From M3007 sp043764095 (GTDB lineage Bacteria; Bacteroidota; Bacteroidia; Chitinophagales; Saprospiraceae): a stretch of DNA of 64,000 nt. The notes below the pieces were generated by a model. The model saw nothing but the letters and a program-made list of their open reading frames with translations, ran no database searches and was not told where the DNA came from. Below, piece after piece: positions 26,496 to 33,799 of this stretch; the stretch's first letter is position 1, and every line of letters starts with the position of its first letter. The position numbers and the translations under genes were made by a program. The stretch covers positions 7,728 to 71,727 of the forward strand of contig JAYUKX010000016.1 in assembly GCA_043764095.1 (NCBI GenBank), in the 5' to 3' direction.

Positions 26496-26599
26496 AAAAA
26501 CGCATTTAAAAAAAGTTATAAATATTCTAAAATCAATTATTTGTGTCCAAATACTTATTTTCACGTTCCTTAGTTTTAAATTATGGATCAGAACATAAT

Positions 26600-29035
26600 C
26601 TATCGAATTTCCCACTCATGTACCCCTCCGGAAACACCTTCTTGCCAAGTCATTTCCAGCCTTAGCGCAGTTGTTTTTATAGGCTCAAACTGAACTTCGC
26701 TCCAGCCATCTTTGGTAATTTGAAAACCCGTAGGCGTATAAACTGCTTTCCAAACACCATTTTCCAAGTATTTTAACGTCCAAGATTTGGGTATTCGACA
26801 ACCACCCTGGATCGCTTCGTCGTCGAAGAAATAGACACGAGTTGTACCGATTTCTGCCATTTTACCGAAGTCGTATTGCAGCCAATCAGTTGTGCCAAAT
26901 TTGGGCCACCAATGCACCAAAGTACTTTCATCGTCGGCTGAGTTTTTGGAGGTATATTGATCGGCTACGTTTTTCAGATCGCCTTTATAGCCCTCCGAAG
27001 CGGTTATTGTAGATAAATTAGCCAGTGTTGGTTGTGCAATTGCATTCACACCCTTCAAATTGTGTGGTAACCAAACCAACATATTGTCGCGTCCGCGATT
27101 GGCCCAAGCGTAGTAGGGAATAGCCTTGAGGGCGAGTTTTTGGAGGTCGGCTTGGTCGGGTGTAATTTTCTTTTGCACCAAAAAACCATTGAAGGCTAAG
27201 GTTTGCACTCCGCCAAGCAAATTTGGTTCAAAAACAGAAGAAAAAGTCACTGAATCGGGTACTAATAGGTTCAATACGCGGTCGTCGGTTTGGTCTTTGC
27301 CTTCCAAGCAATAAATAAATGGGCCACGTTTTAGCGCAAAACGGTTGACATCGGCTTCCACTTTTGCATTTGCTTGTACGCGTTGGGTTTGCATGGGCAA
27401 ATCGAGTTCTACCAAGTCACCTTTGTTCCATTTTCTATTGATAACCGCAAAGCCCTGTTCAAAAGTGGCTGGAAAAACCTTTCCATTGACTTTTAAGCTT
27501 ATCGCATTACCCGAAAACTGGTAAAAACGGTATAAATCCAAGGGCGCAGCGTCGCCTTTTGCCCAACCGGGTATGCGTATTTTTAAAGCAAATGAGTTGG
27601 GTTTAGCGGGATCAACGTAGATTTTAACCAAACCATTCCACGGAAAATCACTTACCTGCCGGATAGCAACCTTTACTTTTTGGCCTTTGGAGTTAGTATT
27701 TTCTATGACTGTTTGGCTGGCCGCAAATAAATTTATGTAGAGGTCATTGCCTTTTTTAGCGTAAAATAATTCGGGCAATGCTCCAAAAAAACGGGTAAGG
27801 TTGGGTGGACAACAAGCGCAGGTAAACCAGTCGGTGCGTGCTACGTTTTTACGACTTTCGAGCGGATTTGGATAAAAATAGTGCGTCCCATCGAGCGAAA
27901 GACCTGCATTGAGGGCATTATACAGGGTTAACTCCATTATGTCCAAATAGCGGCTATCGCCAGTTAGTTGGAACATTCGCCTTGTCCACATGACAAAAGA
28001 AATAGAGGAGCAGGTTTCGTTGTAAGCAGAATAATTGGGCAGGTCATAGCTACCGCCGAATCCTTCATTGCTGCCGGTAGCACCTACGCCTCCGGTGAGG
28101 TACATTTGGCTACCCACAATGTCTTCCCAAACAGCTTTCATGGCATCGTCATACTCGTGTGTGCCTGCATAGGCGGCCACATCAGCTACACCAGCAAACA
28201 TGTACCCGAGGCGCACGGCATGGCCTACGGCAACGCGTTGATCGCGTACTTTTTGGTGGTTTTGGGCATATTCTTCACCATAGCCGCGGACATCAATAAA
28301 AAACTTGGCCAAATCGAGCCATTTTTTATCCTTTGTAGTTAGGTATAATTTGACTAAACCGAGTTCTATTTCTTGGTGACCAGGTGCTTTTACTAATTTT
28401 CCCGCACCAAAATCATTAGCAACGAGGTTGGCATTTTTCAAAGCGATATCGAGCAAATTACGTTTCCCTGTAGCCTCAAAATAGGCCACTGCTGCTTCAT
28501 AAAGATGACCTGAGCAATACAGTTCATGGCTGAGTTTATCCTCGTTTTGCCAGCGAGGGCCGTCGAGCCAACTCAAATTTGCTATATTTTTATCGTTTTC
28601 GGAGGAATTACCGTTCTTTTTCTGCCGTTCAGTGATACTCCGCCATGTATAAAGGTAGCCGTCGGGTTCTTGAGCTATGCGTATTTTTTCCACTAAGGCA
28701 TCTATCTCCGTTTCGAGTTTTTTATCGGGGTGTGTACGTAAGGCATTCGCTGCACCTTCTATGCTTTTATAAACATCAGAATCATCAAAAGGAAAAACCG
28801 TGCAAATGCTACCGGGTACAGTTCCGGCGGCTACTTCAAAGTTTTTGATACGAAAAGTCTCCTCGTTTTTACGGAAAGTGGCAGGCACAGTGGCTTTTCG
28901 TACTGTTTCCATACGTGGTGCCCAAAATTTATCCTCTAACTTGACTTGGTGGAAAGGAATAGGCTGGATGGGATAATCCTGTGCAGAGAGGTGTGCAGCC
29001 AAGGACATAAAGAGGAGGTAATAAGGTATTTTCAT
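26600..29035 (-). CDS. Secreted GH127-type beta-L-arabinofuranosidase with C-terminal discoidin-like domain
   Basis: 811 residues with signal peptide (IPYYLLFMSLAAHLSAQ). The (alpha/alpha)6 barrel (DUF1680) has the start FHQVKLEDKFWAPRM and the cysteine cluster FTCACCPPNLTRFF near 415; in characterised GH127 enzymes a cysteine of this motif is the nucleophile and others bind zinc. The last 140 residues (DWLQYDFGKMAEIGTTRVYFF) look like an F5/8-type carbohydrate-binding module. It frees beta-linked L-arabinose, as found in plant hydroxyproline-rich glycoproteins. With the GH51 enzyme next door both anomers of arabinofuranose would be covered. Confidence 0.85.
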   Translation of the reverse strand: MKIPYYLLFMSLAAHLSAQDYPIQPIPFHQVKLEDKFWAPRMETVRKATVPATFRKNEETFRIKNFEVAAGTVPGSICTVFPFDDSDVYKSIEGAANALRTHPDKKLETEIDALVEKIRIAQEPDGYLYTWRSITERQKKNGNSSENDKNIANLSWLDGPRWQNEDKLSHELYCSGHLYEAAVAYFEATGKRNLLDIALKNANLVANDFGAGKLVKAPGHQEIELGLVKLYLTTKDKKWLDLAKFFIDVRGYGEEYAQNHQKVRDQRVAVGHAVRLGYMFAGVADVAAYAGTHEYDDAMKAVWEDIVGSQMYLTGGVGATGSNEGFGGSYDLPNYSAYNETCSSISFVMWTRRMFQLTGDSRYLDIMELTLYNALNAGLSLDGTHYFYPNPLESRKNVARTDWFTCACCPPNLTRFFGALPELFYAKKGNDLYINLFAASQTVIENTNSKGQKVKVAIRQVSDFPWNGLVKIYVDPAKPNSFALKIRIPGWAKGDAAPLDLYRFYQFSGNAISLKVNGKVFPATFEQGFAVINRKWNKGDLVELDLPMQTQRVQANAKVEADVNRFALKRGPFIYCLEGKDQTDDRVLNLLVPDSVTFSSVFEPNLLGGVQTLAFNGFLVQKKITPDQADLQKLALKAIPYYAWANRGRDNMLVWLPHNLKGVNAIAQPTLANLSTITASEGYKGDLKNVADQYTSKNSADDESTLVHWWPKFGTTDWLQYDFGKMAEIGTTRVYFFDDEAIQGGCRIPKSWTLKYLENGVWKAVYTPTGFQITKDGWSEVQFEPIKTTALRLEMTWQEGVSGGVHEWEIR

Positions 29036-29107
29036 ATCAAATATATCTACAGTTAATGCTAGTTATTTCATGAAATATTTTCATATCCTTTTAGGTCTTC
29101 GTTATTT

Positions 29108-30742
29108 CTAATTATCCTTTTCAACAAACTCACCTAATGCCAAATACCGATTATACAAACTCCCATATACTTCAGTTTTTGTTGCATCTGGCATAAACGT
29201 CTCCTCAAAACCAGAACTCATGGCTTTTTGCGCCTCCGAAATGGATGAATAAAGCCCAGCTGCTGTTGCCGCACAAATAGCAGCACCTAATGCGCAGGCC
29301 TGTTCTGATCTTACAATTTTGATGGGCATATTGAGGACATTAGATAGGGTTTGCATCACAAAAGGCGACTTTTTGGAAACACCACCAATACCAATTACTT
29401 GTCGAATAGGTACCCCTTCCGACTCGAAACGCTCTACGATACGTCGAGCACCAAAAGCGGTTGCTTCTACCAGTGCTTTAAACACACGGGGAGCATCAGA
29501 ACCCAGATTCAAGCCGGAAATCGCGCCTTTTAAGTTATGGTTTGCATCGGGAGTGCGGCGACCATTGAACCAATCGAGTGCAACGGGGTCGCTTTCTGAA
29601 ACGGGCAATGCAGCGGCTTTTTGGGATAGAGCTGGAATAATTTTTTGCATTATTTTCTCGGCTTCTTTTTCCGACAACAACTCCCTCAAAGGCCAAGCCA
29701 ACAGGTTTTGAAACCAGGCATATACATCCCCAAAAGCCGATTGCCCTGCTTCCATACCCAACATACCAGGCAAAATGGAGCCATCCACCTGCCCACAAAT
29801 ACCTTTGATGAGTAAATGCCCCACTTCTTCATTGGGCGCAACGAGCATATCGCAGGTGGAAGTGCCCATCACGCGCACAAGTGCGTAAGGCTCAATAGTG
29901 GCGCCAACGGCACCCATGTGGGCATCGAAAGAACCTACTCCTATACTTCGACTACGCTCAGTACTCAAACCCAATTTTTTTGCCCATTTTGGGGACAAAT
30001 CCCCCATTTTTTCGTCAGCGGTATAGGTATTTCTGTACAATCGATCCCGCAAACCTGCCAAAAGAGGGTCGAGTTTGGTCAAGAAAGCCTCGCTGGGCAA
30101 ACCTTCAAATTCTTCATGCCACATGGCTTTATGCCCGGCAGCACAGCGCGAACGCTTGAGGGTCAAGGGGTTGGTATCACCTGTGAGTTCAGCGGATATC
30201 CAATCGCAGTGTTCCACCCACGAAAACGCGGCTTTTCTGACTGCTTCATCTGCCCGAAGTGTATGCAAAATTTTTGCCCAAAACCATTCAGACGAGTATA
30301 TACCTCCAACGTATTTGGTATAATCTATTTCCCAATGGTGTGCCAATTGGTTGATTTCGTTGGCCTCGCGGTTGCCCGTATGGTCTTTCCAAAGGATAAA
30401 CATGGCATTCGGGTTTTCCGAAAATTCGGGGAGCAAGGCAAGCGGCGTACCTTGTGCATCTACGGCTACGGGTGTACTTCCCGTGGTATCTACCGAAATA
30501 CCAACTACATTTTGAGCTACCTCCTTACCCGCTTTTTTCAGGGCTGCTTTAACGGAGGCTTCCAAACCTTCGAGGTAGTCGAGCGGGTGTTGGCGGAACT
30601 GTGAGGCCAAAGGATCGCAATAAAGCCCTTTTTTCCAGCGGGTGTAATAATGGACAGCGGTCGAAATTTCGCAGCCATTTTGGTCAACGATAAGCGCCCT
30701 GACGCTGTCGGTACCGTAGTCTATGCCGATGGTATAATTCAT
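29108..30742 (-). CDS. araB: L-ribulokinase
   Basis: 544 residues, FGGY kinase. GIDYGTDSVRALIVD binds ATP phosphates, GISVDTTGSTPVAVD and VMGTSTCDMLV are family signatures, and GIGGVSKKSPFVMQTLSNVL lies near the C-terminus. It phosphorylates L-ribulose. A short dispersed repeat (core TTCGACTACGCTCA, 29947-29960) lies in frame in this gene and encodes STERSRS just before GSFDAHMGAVG; relatives usually have a different, slightly shorter loop there. Spaced 38 nt from araA. Confidence 0.9.
   Translation of the reverse strand: MNYTIGIDYGTDSVRALIVDQNGCEISTAVHYYTRWKKGLYCDPLASQFRQHPLDYLEGLEASVKAALKKAGKEVAQNVVGISVDTTGSTPVAVDAQGTPLALLPEFSENPNAMFILWKDHTGNREANEINQLAHHWEIDYTKYVGGIYSSEWFWAKILHTLRADEAVRKAAFSWVEHCDWISAELTGDTNPLTLKRSRCAAGHKAMWHEEFEGLPSEAFLTKLDPLLAGLRDRLYRNTYTADEKMGDLSPKWAKKLGLSTERSRSIGVGSFDAHMGAVGATIEPYALVRVMGTSTCDMLVAPNEEVGHLLIKGICGQVDGSILPGMLGMEAGQSAFGDVYAWFQNLLAWPLRELLSEKEAEKIMQKIIPALSQKAAALPVSESDPVALDWFNGRRTPDANHNLKGAISGLNLGSDAPRVFKALVEATAFGARRIVERFESEGVPIRQVIGIGGVSKKSPFVMQTLSNVLNMPIKIVRSEQACALGAAICAATAAGLYSSISEAQKAMSSGFEETFMPDATKTEVYGSLYNRYLALGEFVEKDN
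29947..29960 (-). repeat. Copy of a dispersed 14-bp repeat inside araB
   Basis: TTCGACTACGCTCA is identical to 10587-10600 in the intergenic repeat cluster. In araB it is read on the other strand and contributes residues ERSRS to a surface loop without breaking the frame. Confidence 0.6.
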
Positions 30743-30780
30743 GGATGTAATTTATTGTTATGGTTTATTACCTAATAATA

Positions 30781-32271
30781 CTACTTATACACCACCTCAT
30801 TCCACCGCAATTCATTCTTAAATTGCCGCAACTCGGTCTTTGCATCAATCACCGTTAGTTCTATCCCAAACATTTCTGCGAAATCTTCAAAATACTCGGT
30901 TGTCAGGTTTTGGCTGAACACAGTATGGTGCGCTCCGCCAGCATACATCCAAGCCGCACAAGCCGTGTTCATATCGGGTAGTGGTTTCCAAAGGACACGC
31001 GCAACGGGCAATTTGGGCAAACTTTCCATCGGCGCAACGGCATCGACTTCATTGATTAAGAGTCGAAAACGATTACCCAAATCGATCATGGAAGCATTCA
31101 GCGCAGGGCCTCCTGTGGCATCGAACACCAGCCGAACAGGATCGGCCTTGCCACCAATTCCGAGCGGATGGATTTCACAACTTGGTTGATGACGAGCAAT
31201 AGATGGACATATTTCGAGCATGTGTGCACCCAAAACCAAACGATTTTCGGGGTCAAAGTGGTAGGTATAATCCTCCATAAAGGAGTTGCCACCGGGCAAG
31301 CCACTTGCCATTACCTTAGATGCTCGCACCAAAGCGGCTGTTTTCCAATCACCTTCCGCACCAAAACCATATCCATCGGCCATAAGGCGTTGGGCTGCAA
31401 TACCTGGTAACTGCACTAAGCCATGCAAATCCTCAAATGTGTCTGTGAAGCCCTTAAAACCGCCGTCTTCCAAAAAATGGCGCAACCCTATTTCGATACG
31501 GGCAGCTGCGCGGAGTGAGGAATGTGCTGTACCGTTTTTTCGGAGTTGGGCTTCGAGTTGATAGGTTTCGGCATATTCAGCCACCAGTTTGTCCACAGAT
31601 TTTTCTTCAGTGGCATCGATAAACTGTACCAAATCGCCTATGCCGTAGCCGTTGACTGAGTAGCCAAATTGCATTTCAGCGGCTACTTTATCGCCCTCTG
31701 TCACGGCTACTTGCCGCATATTATCGCCCAATCGGGCAAATTTTGCACCTTGCCAATCGAACCGCGCTGCGGCTGCCCGTATCCATACGCTGAGCCGCTG
31801 GTGTACCTGCGGATCTTGCCAATGTCCCACTACTATTTTGCGGTTCAAACGCATACGCGACATCATAAAACCGAATTCGCGGTCGCCATGTGCAGATTGG
31901 TTGAGGTTCATAAAATCCATATCAATTTCACTCCAGGGAATGTCGCGGTTGTACTGCGTGTGCAAATGGCAGAGAGGTTTTTGCAGGCACTGCAGGCCGC
32001 GAATCCACATTTTAGCGGGCGAAAAAGTATGCATCCATGCCACTATACCAATGCAATTGGTATCTGTATTGGCTGCTTGGCAGATGTTGTAAATTTCGTC
32101 GGGCGTTTTCACCACTGGCTTGAAGGTAACCTGAACAGGTATTTTTTCGGACATACCCAAGGCATGCGCTATGGTAAGTGCGTGTTCGGCTACTGTTGCT
32201 AATACTGCTTCGCCGTAGAGATGCTGGCTGCCAGTGACAAACCAGACTTCGAGTTTTTTTAAGTCAAGCAT
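30781..32271 (-). CDS. araA: L-arabinose isomerase
   Basis: 496 residues, typical length. EVWFVTGSQHLYGEAVL at the N-terminus, CIGIVAWMHTFSPAKMWI, LHTQYNRDIPWSEIDMDFMNLNQSAHGDREFG, and ligand residues in FMEDYTYHF and HMLEICPSI are all diagnostic. It converts L-arabinose to L-ribulose, the first step of the pathway, using Mn2+. It is the second gene of the operon, 35 nt after araR. Confidence 0.93.
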   Translation of the reverse strand: MLDLKKLEVWFVTGSQHLYGEAVLATVAEHALTIAHALGMSEKIPVQVTFKPVVKTPDEIYNICQAANTDTNCIGIVAWMHTFSPAKMWIRGLQCLQKPLCHLHTQYNRDIPWSEIDMDFMNLNQSAHGDREFGFMMSRMRLNRKIVVGHWQDPQVHQRLSVWIRAAAARFDWQGAKFARLGDNMRQVAVTEGDKVAAEMQFGYSVNGYGIGDLVQFIDATEEKSVDKLVAEYAETYQLEAQLRKNGTAHSSLRAAARIEIGLRHFLEDGGFKGFTDTFEDLHGLVQLPGIAAQRLMADGYGFGAEGDWKTAALVRASKVMASGLPGGNSFMEDYTYHFDPENRLVLGAHMLEICPSIARHQPSCEIHPLGIGGKADPVRLVFDATGGPALNASMIDLGNRFRLLINEVDAVAPMESLPKLPVARVLWKPLPDMNTACAAWMYAGGAHHTVFSQNLTTEYFEDFAEMFGIELTVIDAKTELRQFKNELRWNEVVYK

Positions 32272-32306
32272 ATTTTATTGATACTTAAGCATTCTATTGT
32301 TGTACT

Positions 32307-33008
32307 TTAATCGATTCCCGGATGCGGCATAAAATGCCAGAAAGCGAAAAACTTATCTTTATATCGATCTTGATTCAATTGGTATAAGGTTGCTTTTTTG
32401 GTTGCTGATTGCTCATACTTCTCTCCAGTATCCACCAAAAGCCCAGTTGAAAGGATTTTTCGACTAAAATTTCGACGGTCTAAGTTCATATCATAAATAG
32501 CTTCGTAGAGTTTTTGCAATTGGGGAATGGTAAATTTTTCTGGTAACAACTCAAAACCTAAAGGATGCAGCGCAGCTTTGTACCGGAGGTATTCTATTGC
32601 TTTTGTGACCATTTCGTCGTGGTCGAATATCAATTCAGGTTTTTCTTCAAGGCTTAACCATTGGGCATTGTGAGCATTTAACGCTTCTTGATCTTGGTTA
32701 TTGATATTGATTAAAGCAAAAAAAACGACTGAAATGGTGCGTTCTACAGGGTCGCGGTCAATTTTTCCGGCTGTTGTGATGTGTTCGACAAAAATATTGT
32801 TCAATCCTGTAAGATCGAACAATATGCGTTCTGCTCCGGCCTCCAAATCCTCATTTTGGTGTAGAAACCCACCCATTAAGGACCAATTACCTTTTTCGGG
32901 TTCAAAATTCCTTTTGATTAACAATAATTTTATTGCTGTTCCATCAAAACCCATAATGATGCAATCAATGGCGACTAAAATCCGAATAGCATCAGGGTAT
33001 CTTTTCAT
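32307..33008 (-). CDS. araR: Nudix-type transcriptional regulator of arabinose use (AraR, NrtR-like)
   Basis: 233 residues. The N-terminal Nudix-like domain (DAIRILVAIDCIIMGFDG; KGNWSLMGGFLHQNEDLEAGAERIL) has only a degenerate Nudix box, as expected for a sensor that binds rather than cleaves its ligand. The C-terminal winged helix (about 160-225: FTIPQLQKLYEAIYD, NRRNFSRKIL-like) is the DNA-binding part of the NrtR family. Bacteroidota regulators of this type control L-arabinose genes and respond to L-arabinose. It is the first gene of the operon it probably represses; the palindrome 33114-33134 over its own -33 element is the likely operator. ATG 33008 is chosen since conserved sequence begins at once. 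Confidence 0.85.
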   Translation of the reverse strand: MKRYPDAIRILVAIDCIIMGFDGTAIKLLLIKRNFEPEKGNWSLMGGFLHQNEDLEAGAERILFDLTGLNNIFVEHITTAGKIDRDPVERTISVVFFALININNQDQEALNAHNAQWLSLEEKPELIFDHDEMVTKAIEYLRYKAALHPLGFELLPEKFTIPQLQKLYEAIYDMNLDRRNFSRKILSTGLLVDTGEKYEQSATKKATLYQLNQDRYKDKFFAFWHFMPHPGID

Positions 33009-33044
33009 TATTTTATTGTTGAAAATCTGATAAAATTGGCGTAT

Positions 33045-33068
33045 TGAGTGGATTTTACAGTCCACTCA
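33045..33068 (-). promoter_or_regulatory. Inverted repeat TGAGTGGA-N8-TCCACTCA in the araR leader
   Basis: Perfect 8-bp arms (33045-33052, 33061-33068) lie between the predicted start of transcription near 33086 and the araR ATG at 33008. It could be an RNA hairpin in the leader or a second protein site. No T-run follows, so it is not a standard terminator. Confidence 0.45.
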
Positions 33069-33091
33069 GATTTAAATATTGTTCTGCCGCA

Positions 33092-33123
33092 CAAATGTAG
33101 ATTGTTTTTTTTAATTGTGTCAA
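33092..33123 (-). promoter_or_regulatory. Promoter of the araR-araA-araB-GH127-GH51-araD-rhaT operon
   Basis: Read on the minus strand, TTG (33123-33121), 21 nt, then TACATTTG (33099-33092): a good match to the Bacteroidota -33/-7 pattern. The -33 trinucleotide lies inside the palindrome 33114-33134. Confidence 0.6.
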
Positions 33124-33134
33124 TATTACACGAT
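33114..33134. promoter_or_regulatory. Probable AraR operator, 21-bp palindrome
   Basis: The two halves ATTGTGTCA and TTACACGAT are inverted with few mismatches. A bound repressor would cover the -33 element of the araR operon. The half-site recurs five times in the tandem repeat 33325-33475. Assignment to AraR is inference from position. Confidence 0.55.
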
Positions 33135-33324
33135 TTTTATAAAATAAATTTGATTCAATGATTTTCGAGCACCATTGTTGTCGAGTCTTTCTTAATTCAA
33201 GTTAAGTATTGGGAATATGCTTACGGCTATCATTAGCAGCGGGAGAGATTTTTTAGGGAAAGATATGTATGTAGGAAGTTTTTTAAAAGGAAAATTGTCT
33301 CATTTGTTTTTAAAACTTAGAAGA

Positions 33325-33475
33325 TTGGCCTTGATTTGTATTCAGATTGTTTCATTTGGCTAAAATTAAAAGATTGTGTCAATTGGCCTTGATTTGTATT
33401 TAGATTGTGTCATTTGACTAAAATTAAAAAATTGTGCCAATTGGTTTTAAGTTATATTCAGATTGTGTCTTTCAA
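33325..33475. repeat. Tandem repeat, 58-bp period, about 2.6 copies
   Basis: Units start with TTGG at 33325, 33383 and 33441; the first two differ at only a handful of positions, and the third is partial and more diverged. Each full unit contains two GATTGTGTCA-like boxes (33345, 33372, 33403, 33430, 33461), alternately 27 and 31 nt apart. The rest of the 33135-33680 gap has no credible gene; a further inverted repeat (33569-33581 / 33597-33609) is seen. Confidence 0.8.
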
Positions 33476-33680
33476 TTTCGATACAGCAAGTGGTTATCAC
33501 GAATGTTTAAAATAAATGCAAAGTGTAGGTATATGGTTTCATATTCAGCAAAAGAGCCGACTATCGAGTACGGTTTGAATATTAAAACAAATTCAGTATT
33601 TAAACCGTATATTGAAAGAACGTTTTGTTTTGATAGTACAAAATTAGGCTTACCGATTTTAAGCGGAATACTTTTTTCTT

Positions 33681-33745
33681 AACTGTGCGCATTCGTCTGA
33701 TAACTGTACGAGGCTTGCACAGTTGAGGCCCAAAACGGCACAGTT
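33681..33745. promoter_or_regulatory. Symmetric array of four LytTR-like binding sites
   Basis: AACTGTGC (33681), AACTGTAC (33702), GCACAGTT (33717) and GCACAGTT (33738). Each same-strand pair is spaced exactly 21 bp and the whole is symmetric about 33713. The reverse pair reads ACAGTTGAG and ACAGTTAGC, close to the LytTR consensus [TA][AC][CA]GTTN[AG][TG] with direct repeats one to two helical turns apart. It lies just upstream of the sensor/regulator operon, which encodes a LytTR protein. Confidence 0.6.
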
Positions 33746-33779
33746 AGCAAATCGCATAAATCAAATACTTACTATTTTT

Positions 33780-33787
33780 TACCTTTG
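33780..33787 (+). promoter_or_regulatory. -7 box TACCTTTG of the LytS-like sensor operon
   Basis: TACCTTTG fits TAnnTTTG, 13 nt before ATG 33800. No TTTG is found at -33, which suits a promoter that needs an activator bound at the adjacent site array. Confidence 0.5.
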
Positions 33788-33799
33788 TCGAATAAATAT

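Noticed and set aside
29816..30604. 262-codon plus-strand frame
   Set aside because: Antisense shadow of araB, which is clearly conserved.
33325..33475. CRISPR array
   Set aside because: The copies are near-identical throughout with no variable spacers, and there are no cas genes; it is a simple tandem repeat.
33434..33682. 82-codon plus-strand frame
   Set aside because: Begins within the tandem repeat and lies in a regulatory gap; no recognisable features.
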